A DNA stretch of 64,000 bases. Origin: Beijerinckia sp. 28-YEA-48 (GTDB lineage Bacteria > Pseudomonadota > Alphaproteobacteria > Rhizobiales > Beijerinckiaceae). The stretch covers positions 778,001 through 842,000 of the forward strand of contig NZ_FNSI01000001.1 of the NCBI RefSeq assembly GCF_900104955.1, given 5' to 3'. This document shows, in pieces, positions 17,895 through 26,264 of this stretch. Position numbers and translations under genes: made by a program. How positions within the stretch are numbered: the first letter of the stretch is position 1; each line of letters starts with the position of its first letter. The notes beneath the pieces are model-generated. The model ran no database searches and was not told where the DNA came from. It was given only the letters and a program-made list of their open reading frames with translations.

Positions 17895-19835
17895 ATGCGT
17901 ATTTCCCGCCGTCATCTCATTGGCTCGGCCGGCGCGACGGTTGCTTCCGGCGTTCTGGCGCAGGTTCCTGAACAGCCGACGCCTTTGCGCCTGCGTGTTC
18001 TGGCGACGTCCGATTTGCATATGTTCGCCCTGGATTGGGATTATTACCGGGCGCGACCTGAGCCCACCGTTGGCCTCAACAAGGTTGCGGCCCTGATTGC
18101 CCAGGCGCGCCACGAAGCCGCGAACGTCGTGTTGCTCGACAATGGCGATCTCATTCAGGGCAATCCGCTCGGCGACTATGTGGCCGCCAAGCGCAAATTG
18201 CATCCCGGAGAGAGCTCACCCAATCTCCACCCGATGATCCGGGCTCTGAACGACCTGCGTTATGACGCGGCAACGCTCGGCAATCACGAGTTCAACTACG
18301 GTCTCGATTTTCTGCACGCGGTACTCGCCGGTGCGAAGTTTCCGTTTGTGTGCGCGAATTTCCAGAACGCGGATGGCAGCACCTATCTGCCGCCTTTCCA
18401 TGTTCTTGAGCGTAGCTTCGTCGATGAAGCGGGGCACGCGCAGCCGCTGCGGATCGGTGTGATCGGATTCGTGCCGCCGCAGATCATGACCTGGGACAAG
18501 TCTCACCTGGATGGGCGAGCGATCTGTGGCGACATTCTGGAGTCCGCCCGTCGCTTTGTTCCGCTCGTGCGGAAAGACTGCGATGTGCTGATCGCTCTGT
18601 GCCATTCCGGTATCAGCACGTCGCCCATGCTGACGGGAGAGGAAAACGCCTCCTTCCACTTGGCTGCGATCCCTGGCATCGACGCGATCATCATGGGCCA
18701 TTCGCACCGGGTGTTTCCTGGGCCTGACTATGAGGGACGCCCCGGTGTCGATGCCTTGCGCGGCACGCTTGCTGGCGTTCCCGCGGTCATGCCCGGATTT
18801 TGGGGCAGCCATCTGGGTCTGATCGATCTGACGCTGACGCGTGATGGCGGGCGCTGGCGTGTCGGCGATTTTCGTTCCGAGGCGCGGCCGATCGCCCGCC
18901 GAGACGGCAGCAAGGTCGTATCGCTGGTGGAAGGGGAAAAGTCGGTCGCGGCTTCCATCGAACCTGACCACAGCGAAACGCTGGCATGGGTCGAGCAGCC
19001 GGTCGGCGTCTTCGCCGAGCCTGTGCATAGCTATTTCGTGTGGGCAGGCTACGATCCTGCCGGCGCCATCGTTAATGCCGCGCAGACGAGTTACGCCAAA
19101 CAACTCTTGAGCGGGACGGAACATCGCGACGTTCCGGTGCTGTCAGCGGCGGCGCCGTTCAAAGCGGGCTATACGCCGGATTTTTATGTCGACATCAAAG
19201 CCGGGAAGGTGGCGCTGCGTGAGGTCGCGGATCTTTATGTCTTCGCCAACACGCTGACAGCCGTGCGGCTGAGCGGCGCGATGGTGCGCGAATGGCTGGA
19301 ATATGCGGTCCGTCTCTTTAATCGGATAGATCCCGCCGTCGCGACCTCGCAGGTGCTGATGGATCGCCGCGTCCCGTCCTATAATTTCGATGCGATCTCG
19401 GGTGTTTCCTACCAGATCGATCTCACCCAACCCTCGCGTTATGATCAGAATGGGCGTGTCATCCATCCCGATGCCCACCGTATCGCCGATCTCAGCTTTG
19501 CCGGCACGCCGATTGATGTGAACCAGGACTTTATCGTGGTGACGAATAACTATCGGGCGGACGGCGGTGGAAAGTTTCCGGGCCTTGATGGGCGCAACAT
19601 CGTGTTGCGCGCCCCAGATACAAATCGGGACACGGTTATTCGCTATATCAGCGAAGCCGCCGCGCCTGTTCGACCTGGGCGGGCGCCGTGGACCTTTAAG
19701 CGGTTCGGCCAAGGCGTGACGGTCAGTTTTGAAAGCGCGAACGCGGCCGCCAGTCATGTGGGCGAGATCGCGGGCCTAAGCTATGTGGGGCCGGCGTCCG
19801 AAGGTTATTCGAAATACGAGTTGAAGCTGGACTGA
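17895..19835 (+). CDS. CpdB-like 2',3'-cyclic-nucleotide phosphodiesterase / 3'-nucleotidase, Tat-exported
   Basis: The 646-aa metallophosphoesterase has the two-domain 5'-nucleotidase layout. The N-terminal dimetal domain shows LATSDLHM, LLDNGDLIQGNPLGDY, TLGNHEFNYG, ALCHSGIS and IIMGHSHRVFPG. The C-terminal substrate domain shows FKAGYTPDFYVDIKAG, LYVFANTLTAVRLSGAMVREWLE and NNYRADGGGKFPG. The GDLIQGNPLGDY wording is that of CpdB, which cleaves cyclic and 3' nucleotides in the periplasm to nucleosides and phosphate. The N-terminus has SRRHLIGSAG, a twin-arginine export signal. It lies 90 bp after exbB, beyond a strong hairpin. Whether it acts on the receptor's ligand is inference. Confidence 0.85.
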   Translation: MRISRRHLIGSAGATVASGVLAQVPEQPTPLRLRVLATSDLHMFALDWDYYRARPEPTVGLNKVAALIAQARHEAANVVLLDNGDLIQGNPLGDYVAAKRKLHPGESSPNLHPMIRALNDLRYDAATLGNHEFNYGLDFLHAVLAGAKFPFVCANFQNADGSTYLPPFHVLERSFVDEAGHAQPLRIGVIGFVPPQIMTWDKSHLDGRAICGDILESARRFVPLVRKDCDVLIALCHSGISTSPMLTGEENASFHLAAIPGIDAIIMGHSHRVFPGPDYEGRPGVDALRGTLAGVPAVMPGFWGSHLGLIDLTLTRDGGRWRVGDFRSEARPIARRDGSKVVSLVEGEKSVAASIEPDHSETLAWVEQPVGVFAEPVHSYFVWAGYDPAGAIVNAAQTSYAKQLLSGTEHRDVPVLSAAAPFKAGYTPDFYVDIKAGKVALREVADLYVFANTLTAVRLSGAMVREWLEYAVRLFNRIDPAVATSQVLMDRRVPSYNFDAISGVSYQIDLTQPSRYDQNGRVIHPDAHRIADLSFAGTPIDVNQDFIVVTNNYRADGGGKFPGLDGRNIVLRAPDTNRDTVIRYISEAAAPVRPGRAPWTFKRFGQGVTVSFESANAAASHVGEIAGLSYVGPASEGYSKYELKLD

Positions 19836-19851
19836 GAACTGGCAGAGGCAA

Positions 19852-21048
19852 TTAGGCCCTTGCCCTTTCCCGCATCCGGAGGATGAAGGGGATCGCGCCG
19901 AAGAACAGGCAGAGCAGGGCGCCGACGCTGGTGACGATGATCATCGGCCTCAAGCTGCCGTCGGCCATCGTGCCGTAGATCTGGGTGAAGATCGCGCCGA
20001 GGAAGCTTTGCGTGAAAATGGCGACGCCGGCGGCGGTGCCGGCGAGGCGTGGCGCGATCTGCATGGCGGCGCTCTGCGCATAGGGCATGGCGATGCCCTG
20101 GGCGAAGGGATTGAAAAAGCCGGGCAGAAAAATCGCGAGCGGATGCAGATAGCCGAGCATCAGCAGCGAGAGAATGGTGACGACGGAGGCCATCAGGATC
20201 AGCGAGCCAGCGAGAACCATGACCTCGTTGGGAACCCGGTTGCCGATGCGGCTGGAGATAAAATTGCCGCTAAAAAAGCCCAGGGGGAACAGGAAGAAAT
20301 AGAGGCCGAACTCCGTCGAGGGCCGGTGCAGCATGTCCTTCATGACAAAGGCGGAGGCGGCGGAGATGGAGAAGAAGACAGCGGTGCTGAAGCCCGGTTG
20401 CAGAACATAGGCGATGAAGCGCGGATGCGCGAAGAGTTCGCGATAATTGCCGAGCACGCTCTGGCCAGGCGCGAGTTTCACGCCTGGCCGCGTTTCCGGC
20501 ACATAGAGATAAGTGCCGAGCATGATGATGGCGCCGGATGCAAAGGAGAAGATCATCACGGCGCGCCAGGTGAAATGGTCGAGCAGCAGGCCGGCGACAG
20601 TCGGCGAGACCATCGGCCCCAGCGTGTAGAACATGGTCAGGTAGCTAATCACCTTCACCAATTTGTCGGGGCCATAGGCATCACGCGCGATGGCGCGCAC
20701 CAAGGTCGTGCCGCAGCCGGCGCCGACCGCCTGGACGACACGGGCGATAATCAGAGTGGTGATCGAATTGGCCAGCATGCCGAGCAGGCTGCCAATGAGG
20801 AACAGAGCCAGGCCCGACAGCAGCACCGGGCGGCGGCCGTAGCGGTCGGCCAGGGCGCCATAGACCAGGTTGGCGAAAGCCATCACCAGCAGCGGCAGGC
20901 TGAAGCTGATCTGCGCCAGGGCGTCGGAAATGCCGAAGGCCTCTTTCAAAACCGGCGTCACCGGCAGAAAAAGGTGGATAGCGAAGGGCGTCAGCAAGCC
21001 AATCGAGGCAAGCGCCAACGCAAATATTCTACCCGGTTGAAATGCCAT
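19852..21048 (-). CDS. Bcr/CflA-family multidrug efflux transporter (MFS)
   Basis: The 398-aa protein has about twelve membrane segments. The major-facilitator signature between segments 2 and 3 is GALADRYGRRPVLLSG, and the Bcr/CflA-type opening is FAIHLFLPVTPVLKEAFG. GCGTTLVRAIARDAY marks segment 4-5 and matches drug/proton antiporters of the DHA1 group. Known members export bicyclomycin, chloramphenicol and others; the substrate here is unknown. It is divergent from the riboswitch-led nrdAB operon, and its own promoter must lie in 21049-21150. Confidence 0.85.
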   Translation of the reverse strand: MAFQPGRIFALALASIGLLTPFAIHLFLPVTPVLKEAFGISDALAQISFSLPLLVMAFANLVYGALADRYGRRPVLLSGLALFLIGSLLGMLANSITTLIIARVVQAVGAGCGTTLVRAIARDAYGPDKLVKVISYLTMFYTLGPMVSPTVAGLLLDHFTWRAVMIFSFASGAIIMLGTYLYVPETRPGVKLAPGQSVLGNYRELFAHPRFIAYVLQPGFSTAVFFSISAASAFVMKDMLHRPSTEFGLYFFLFPLGFFSGNFISSRIGNRVPNEVMVLAGSLILMASVVTILSLLMLGYLHPLAIFLPGFFNPFAQGIAMPYAQSAAMQIAPRLAGTAAGVAIFTQSFLGAIFTQIYGTMADGSLRPMIIVTSVGALLCLFFGAIPFILRMRERARA

Positions 21049-21153
21049 TCGTCAGCCTCCGCGCGCCTTCTCACACGTGGGTCGCCGGCAGGCAATCGAT
21101 GCGGCGACATGGCCGCTGTGCACGAATATTTGTCACGAAAGAGCAACCATTCG

Positions 21154-21183
21154 TTGACAATCTTGGCCGTACAAACACAATAT
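21154..21183 (+). promoter_or_regulatory. Candidate promoter of the nrdAB riboswitch transcript
   Basis: TTGACA (21154-21159) and CAATAT (21178-21183) are 18 bp apart, a good sigma-70-type spacing. This places the start of transcription just at or after the first stem of the riboswitch. Confidence 0.45.
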
Positions 21184-21186
21184 ATG

Positions 21187-21361
21187 GTGTTCACGGTCCG
21201 CAGATTCGCCTCTGCGGTGAAAAGGGAACCCGGTGTAATTCCGGGGCTGCCCCCGCAGCTGTAAGTGGTGAAGCTTTGTTCGACTATGCCACTGACGCCA
21301 AAGGCGTTGGGAAGGCCGGGCATGGCGATGACCCACGAGCCAGAAGACCTGCCGGGAACAT
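21187..21361 (+). promoter_or_regulatory. Cobalamin (B12) riboswitch
   Basis: The leader carries the conserved cobalamin-aptamer elements in order: AAAAGGGAACCCGGTG (21220-21235), GGGGCTGCCCCCGCAGCTGT (21243-21262), GGGAAGG (21309-21315) and the B12 box AGCCAGAAGACCTGCC (21338-21353). Outer arms TGTTC (21188-21192) and GAACA (21356-21360) can close stem P1. The aptamer binds adenosylcobalamin or related cobalamins in known cases and usually lowers expression. It lies 118 bp before the nrdA start, on the same strand, and nothing else downstream could be its target. Confidence 0.95.
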
Positions 21362-21429
21362 GGATCGACCACCGGCGGGGTGCCGCGTTGGCCGTTGCGA
21401 CATACCAGTCGAGGCTGTGCTTCGTCGGG

Positions 21430-21473
21430 CGTCGCTGCGCCAACGCAAATCCCGGATCGAGCAGCGACGGGAA
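21430..21473 (+). promoter_or_regulatory. Candidate expression platform: hairpin masking the nrdA ribosome site
   Basis: CGTCGCTGC (21430-21438) is the exact complement of GCAGCGACG (21461-21469). The right arm runs into GACGGGAA (21466-21473), the only purine-rich ribosome site before the nrdA ATG at 21480. If formed in the B12-bound state, the 9-bp stem would block translation. No T-tract terminator is seen between aptamer and gene, which favours translational control. Confidence 0.5.
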
Positions 21474-21479
21474 TTTCGC

Positions 21480-23411
21480 ATGGGGCAGGCAGCTTTCGAC
21501 TTCGACAGAAATGGTCATCTGGTTCCGCTTCCGGAGCCGGCCCAGCGCACGATCGTGCGCGAGACGTTACGCACGGTGGAGCCGCAGCGCGAACTGCACG
21601 CCCCGCCGCCTTATCCGCTGGCGCCGCGTCCGCAGCCGGCGAATCTGAAACTTGATCGCTCGCGCGACAGCCTGCTGACGGCGTTCGGCAAGGCGACCCT
21701 GGATGATCGCTACCTGATGCCCGGCGAGAGCTATCAGGACATGTTCGCCCGCGTGTCCTGCGCCTATGCCGATGATGTCAGCCATGCGCAGCGCCTCTAT
21801 GATGCTATGTCGCAGCTGTGGTTCATGCCGTCGACGCCGATCCTGTCGAATGGTGGCACGACGCGCGGCCTGCCGATCTCTTGTTTCCTCAATACCGTTC
21901 CCGATTCCCTCGATGGCATTGTCGAAACCTGGAACGAGAACGTGGCGCTGGCCTCGAATGGCGGCGGCATCGGCACCTATTGGGGCCAGGTGCGCTCCAT
22001 CGGCGAGCCGGTGAAGGGCAATGGCGCCACGTCGGGCATCATCCCCTTCATCCATGTGATGGACGGGCTGACCTTGGCGATCAGCCAGGGTTCGCTGCGT
22101 CGCGGCTCGGCTGCCGTCTATCTCGACATCCACCATCCAGAGATCGAAGAATTTCTGGAAATCCGCAAATCCTCCGGCGACTTCAATCGCAAGGGGCTGA
22201 ACCTTCATCACGGCATTAATGTCACCGATGAGTTCATGGAAGCGGTGCAGGCCGGCGCCAAATTCGCGCTGAAGAGCCCGAAGGACGGCAAGGTCATGCG
22301 GCATGTGGATGCGCGCCAGCTCTGGCAGCGCATTCTGGAAACGCGCATGCAGACCGGCGAGCCCTATCTGCTCTTCATCGACGCGGTGAACCGCGCCATG
22401 CCGAAGCATCAGCGCGAACTCGGCTTGAAAGTCTCGACCTCCAATCTGTGCAGCGAGATCACGCTGCCGACAGGCAGAGACCATACCGGCGAAGACCGCA
22501 CGGCGGTGTGCTGCCTCGCTTCGCTCAATATCGAGACCTGGGATCAATGGGCCGACGATCCGGGCCTGGTCGAAGATGTGCTGCGCATGCTCGACAATGT
22601 GCTGACGTCCTTCATTGAGAACGCCCCTGACAGCATGGCGCGGGCGCGCTATTCGGCCCTGCGCGAACGCTCGGTCGGCCTCGGCGTCATGGGCTTTCAC
22701 TCTTTCTTGCAGTCGCGGCGCATTCCGCTTGAAAGCGCGATGGCCAAGTCGTGGAACTTCCGGATCTTCCGCAAGATCCGGCGCGAGGCGGATTCCGCCT
22801 CTGTGCTGCTCGCCAATGAGCGCGGCGCCTGTCCGGATGCGCAGGAGCGCGGCATGCGCGCCCGTTTCAGCCACAAGATCGCGATCGCGCCGACGGCTTC
22901 GATCAGCATCATCGCTGGCGGCACCAGCGCCTGTATCGAGCCGATCCCGGCCAATATCTACATGCATAAGACCCTGTCGGGGGCCTTTGCCGTACGCAAC
23001 ATCCATCTCGAAAAGCTATTCGAGGAAAAGGGTCTCAACACCACTGAAACCTGGCAGTCGATCGTCGCGCAGGAAGGTTCGGTGCAGCATCTCGATTGCC
23101 TGACCGATGACGAGAAGACGGTGTTCCGCACCGCCTTCGAAATCGATCAACGCTGGATCGTCGATCTGGCCGCCGACCGCGCGCCCTATGTCTGTCAGAG
23201 CCAGTCGATCAATCTCTATCTGCCCGCCGACATCGACAAATGGGATCTGCACATGCTGCATTGGACGGCGTGGAAGCGTGGTATGAAGAGCCTGTATTAC
23301 TGCCGCTCCAAGTCGATCAGCCGTGCTGCCTTCGCCGGCGATGGCCAGCAGAAAGCCGCGCTCACCACCTCCGCCAGAACCGACTATGAGGAGTGCCTGG
23401 CATGTCAATGA
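21480..23411 (+). CDS. nrdA: Class I ribonucleotide reductase, large (alpha) subunit
   Basis: The 643-aa subunit reduces ribonucleoside diphosphates to deoxy forms. Active-site features are visible: ISCFLNTV (first redox Cys), TSNLCSEITLPT (Asn, radical Cys and Glu), CCLASLN (second redox Cys), the PTASISIIAGGTSACIEP loop, and the C-terminal Cys pair in EECLACQ that passes electrons from thioredoxin. It is shorter than E. coli NrdA (761 aa) because the N-terminus goes from a ~40-residue tail straight into the catalytic domain, without a recognisable ATP cone. The ATG at 21480 is chosen; an in-frame ATG at 21360 would start inside the riboswitch. It overlaps nrdB by 10 bp. Confidence 0.93.
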   Translation: MGQAAFDFDRNGHLVPLPEPAQRTIVRETLRTVEPQRELHAPPPYPLAPRPQPANLKLDRSRDSLLTAFGKATLDDRYLMPGESYQDMFARVSCAYADDVSHAQRLYDAMSQLWFMPSTPILSNGGTTRGLPISCFLNTVPDSLDGIVETWNENVALASNGGGIGTYWGQVRSIGEPVKGNGATSGIIPFIHVMDGLTLAISQGSLRRGSAAVYLDIHHPEIEEFLEIRKSSGDFNRKGLNLHHGINVTDEFMEAVQAGAKFALKSPKDGKVMRHVDARQLWQRILETRMQTGEPYLLFIDAVNRAMPKHQRELGLKVSTSNLCSEITLPTGRDHTGEDRTAVCCLASLNIETWDQWADDPGLVEDVLRMLDNVLTSFIENAPDSMARARYSALRERSVGLGVMGFHSFLQSRRIPLESAMAKSWNFRIFRKIRREADSASVLLANERGACPDAQERGMRARFSHKIAIAPTASISIIAGGTSACIEPIPANIYMHKTLSGAFAVRNIHLEKLFEEKGLNTTETWQSIVAQEGSVQHLDCLTDDEKTVFRTAFEIDQRWIVDLAADRAPYVCQSQSINLYLPADIDKWDLHMLHWTAWKRGMKSLYYCRSKSISRAAFAGDGQQKAALTTSARTDYEECLACQ

Positions 23412-24538
23412 TTGATCTCGGCCAGGCTCTTGGCCATGCGCCGCTTCCGCTCGATCTCGGCAAAGCCGATCCGCGCCAGTTCATCGGTACTGGTCAGATC
23501 GGGCTGCTGACCGCGACCGGCACCTATAACGTCGATCGTTACCCGTGGGCCTATGAGTTCTGGAAGCGTCAGCAGCAGACCCATTGGATGGGCGAGGAAG
23601 TGCCTTTAGGCGCCGACATCAAGGATTGGGCTTCCGACCGGGTGACGGAAGGCGAGCGCAATCTGTTGACGCAGATTTTCCGCTTCTTCACCCAGTCGGA
23701 TGTGGAAGTCGGTGACAACTATCTCAAGCGCTATATCCCGCTTTTTCAGCCGCTTGAAATCCAGATGATGATGGCGGCCTTCTCCAATATGGAGACCGTG
23801 CATATCGACGCCTATGCGCTGCTCCTGAAGACGCTGGGCATGCCGAACACTGAGTTCGCCGCCTTCCGTGACTATGAGGCGATGCGCGCCAAGGCCGATT
23901 ACATGCACACCTTTGGCGTCGGCACGGTCTCGGACGTGGCGCGTACTCTGGCGATGTTTGGGGCTTTCACCGAAGGCATGGCGCTGTTTGCCAGTTTCGC
24001 CATGCTGCTCAACTTTCCGCGCCACAACAAGATGAACGGCATGGGCCAGATCGTCAGCTGGTCGGTGCGCGACGAAAGCCTGCATTGCGAGGGTGTGATC
24101 AAGCTTTATCATGAATGGCATCGCGAGACCGGCGCGGTGACGCCGGCTGTGCGCGATGACATCATCGATGTGGCGCGCACCATGGTCGGGCTCGAGGAGC
24201 GCTTCATCGATCTGGCCTTCGGCCTCGGCGATATCGCCGGCATGACGGCGGGCGATATCAAGTCCTATGTGCGCTACATCGCCGATTGGCGGCTGTCGCA
24301 ACTGCACCTGCCTGGTGTCTACGGCTATTTCAGCGAGACGGCCAGCGGCCACAAGCAGGTCAAGCCGCATCCGCTGCCCTGGCTGGTCGAAAGCCTCAAT
24401 GGCGTCGAGCACGCCAACTTCTTCGAACAGCGGGCGACGGAATATTCCAAAGGCGCGACCTCGGGCTCCTGGGATGGCGAGGACGGCGTTTGGGCGGCGT
24501 TCGATCGAACGGCGCGGGCCGAGAACCCGGCGCATTAA
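23402..24538 (+). CDS. nrdB: Class I ribonucleotide reductase, small (beta) subunit
   Basis: The 378-aa ferritin-like subunit makes the radical used by NrdA. Metal-ligand regions can be followed: RFFTQSDVEVGDNYL (first acidic ligand), NMETVHIDAYALLL (Glu, His and a Tyr at the radical position of class Ia proteins), GAFTEGMALFASF (Glu) and SVRDESLHCEGV (Glu, His). Keeping the radical Tyr argues for an oxygen-dependent class Ia/Ib enzyme rather than the Tyr-less class Ic. TGAGGAG (23387-23393) inside nrdA precedes the ATG at 23402. It is co-transcribed with nrdA behind the riboswitch. Confidence 0.93.
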   Translation: MSMIDLGQALGHAPLPLDLGKADPRQFIGTGQIGLLTATGTYNVDRYPWAYEFWKRQQQTHWMGEEVPLGADIKDWASDRVTEGERNLLTQIFRFFTQSDVEVGDNYLKRYIPLFQPLEIQMMMAAFSNMETVHIDAYALLLKTLGMPNTEFAAFRDYEAMRAKADYMHTFGVGTVSDVARTLAMFGAFTEGMALFASFAMLLNFPRHNKMNGMGQIVSWSVRDESLHCEGVIKLYHEWHRETGAVTPAVRDDIIDVARTMVGLEERFIDLAFGLGDIAGMTAGDIKSYVRYIADWRLSQLHLPGVYGYFSETASGHKQVKPHPLPWLVESLNGVEHANFFEQRATEYSKGATSGSWDGEDGVWAAFDRTARAENPAH

Positions 24539-24584
24539 TTTGCTTCGCTGCGGCGGAGGCGCTGTCCTCCGCCGCGGTTGGCTT

Positions 24585-25841
24585 CTATCTGATGAAATAG
24601 TAGCTCACTGCGCCACCTGTCGAGCCGGCGGCGTTGATCGTCTTGGTCGAGCTGGCGAACATCCAATTGATGGTGTTCAGGATCAGTTGATTGACCACCA
24701 TGGTGATGTTCTCGGACGAGACGGTCGAGACCGAATTGAAAGTGATGTTGCGGCTGGGCAGATAGATCAGTCCGTTAAAGCTATGCCCGGCTGAGCCGTT
24801 GACGGAGAAGCTCGACTTCGACAGGCCAACCGGCTCGTACATCAGGAGATTGGCGTAGGTGCCGGTGGTCGGTGCGGCAATGTTGATGGCGACGCCGCTG
24901 TTCACCTGAATATAGGAATTGGAATCGGCGAAGTAGAAGGTGACGTCGGTGCCCTTCACCGTCCAGCCGCTATTGAGATTCCAGCGTGTGTTTTTGAACA
25001 CATAGACGCCGGGCTGCAGGTTCAGCGTGCCGGAGCCGTTGAAGTTGAAATTGCCGCAATAGACGCCGGGTTGCAGCGTGTTGGTGCCGCTGTAATTCTG
25101 GTTGCTGACCGTGCAGGTGGCCGAGGCGGGGGGCGGCAAGGTGCCAGCGAAGGGGTCAGTCGCGGTTTTACATCCTGTCGAGAGAGATGAGACGGCGCCA
25201 CCGTTCTGAATCACATTCGTCCCGGCGACGCAGATCTTCGAAACCTGGAAGTTTCCGCCCGAATTGAAAATGGCGGCGGGGTTTCCCTTGGAGGCGACGT
25301 CGATCTGGCACTTCGGCGCATTGATGGTGACGCCGCTGTTGACCAGCAGGGATTGGCTCGAGGTGGGGTCGAGCACCAGGATGCAGACATTGTTGGTCGT
25401 GGCGGAGCCTTGGGTGGCGACGACCGACTTCGCCGAAATCGTCACGTCGGCGCGGTTGATGAGGCTCAGGAAGGTGGTGGCGATTCCGGCTGTCGCGGTG
25501 CCCGTGACGGTTCCATCGGTGATCTTTCTGGTCCATGTGCCCGAAAGAGCGGAATAATGGCTGCTGGCGACCGCGGCGTTGAGCGCGGCCGAGCCGATGG
25601 CGGTCGCATCTCCAGCGGTGTTCTGGGCGACTGCCATGGTGGCGCTGTCGAGCGCGTTTTGCAGGTCGGCTTTGGCGGCGAGGCTGCGGCTGTAGTCGAC
25701 GGCGACACCCGTGGCGATCAGTACGGGGACGAAGGCGAGCGCGAATGCAACGGCGATGGCGCCCGACCGATTGCGTTTGAAACGGACGATTTGATCGGCG
25801 AGCAGGCGAATGAGTGGGCCGCGTATTCCCGTCTTGCGCAT
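24585..25841 (-). CDS. TadG-like pilus/envelope protein with Tad domain
   Basis: The 418-aa product starts with a basic tail, then the hydrophobic segment of the TadE/TadG group (RNRSGAIAVAFALAFVPVLI followed by VDYSRSLAAKADLQNALDSA), which is the Tad domain PF13400. The rest is a Ser/Thr/Asn/Gly-rich region with few charges, typical of an extracytoplasmic beta-rich domain, containing LNLQPGVY and FNGLIYLPSRNI. No other tad/flp genes are nearby, so it is an orphan. Its role in Flp pilus or holdfast-type surface structures is inferred from the family only. Confidence 0.75.
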   Translation of the reverse strand: MRKTGIRGPLIRLLADQIVRFKRNRSGAIAVAFALAFVPVLIATGVAVDYSRSLAAKADLQNALDSATMAVAQNTAGDATAIGSAALNAAVASSHYSALSGTWTRKITDGTVTGTATAGIATTFLSLINRADVTISAKSVVATQGSATTNNVCILVLDPTSSQSLLVNSGVTINAPKCQIDVASKGNPAAIFNSGGNFQVSKICVAGTNVIQNGGAVSSLSTGCKTATDPFAGTLPPPASATCTVSNQNYSGTNTLQPGVYCGNFNFNGSGTLNLQPGVYVFKNTRWNLNSGWTVKGTDVTFYFADSNSYIQVNSGVAINIAAPTTGTYANLLMYEPVGLSKSSFSVNGSAGHSFNGLIYLPSRNITFNSVSTVSSENITMVVNQLILNTINWMFASSTKTINAAGSTGGAVSYYFIR

Positions 25842-26264
25842 CTATAGCTCCGGACACAGGTCAAAATGTTGGCCTGTGTTCTGCACGGCGCGGCATAAAG
25901 GAGTCGTAAGCGGACCGCCTTGAAAAGCCTAAAAAGGCATTAATTTTTGGCGGATGGTTTTAGCGATCGGGGTGGGGGCTTGTGCGGCCAGAAGAGGTGG
26001 CCGGCCAGTGCAACTCCGAGGAGGCCACTCCTGAATCGCGCCCGGCCGGCCTGCCCCACGGACCCAGGAGATGCGGCGGACCTGAGCAACCCGTAGGGTG
26101 TCTGAATAACGTCAGAGACTCATCGCTGACGGAGGGGACGTTATCGTGACAGCCAGCCTGAGCGCAATCGCTCAAAGTTCCATCCGGCTGTTAAACGCTT
26201 GTTTACCTAAAGGAATGGGGTTAACGGTCAAAGACTTAGCCTTGACTTTAAGGTCGCTTCGTCG
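25842..26264. other. Palindrome-rich intergenic region upstream of the TadG-like gene
   Basis: This 423-bp stretch has no credible gene. It holds several inverted repeats: ATAACGTC/GACGTTAT enclosing about 23 bases (26106-26144), GAGCG/CGCTC (26160-26173), two GGCCGGCC-type blocks (25999-26051) and an A/T-rich hairpin near 25925-25950. On the minus strand it would be the leader of the TadG-like gene. A structured non-coding RNA is possible, but I cannot match it to a known family. Confidence 0.35.

Noticed and set aside
21042..21479. Longer NrdA starting upstream of 21480
   Set aside because: The open frame runs through the riboswitch; family similarity begins only after the ATG at 21480.
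24585..25841. The TadG-like gene as part of a tad pilus island
   Set aside because: No flp, cpaA-F or tadA-F genes flank it.
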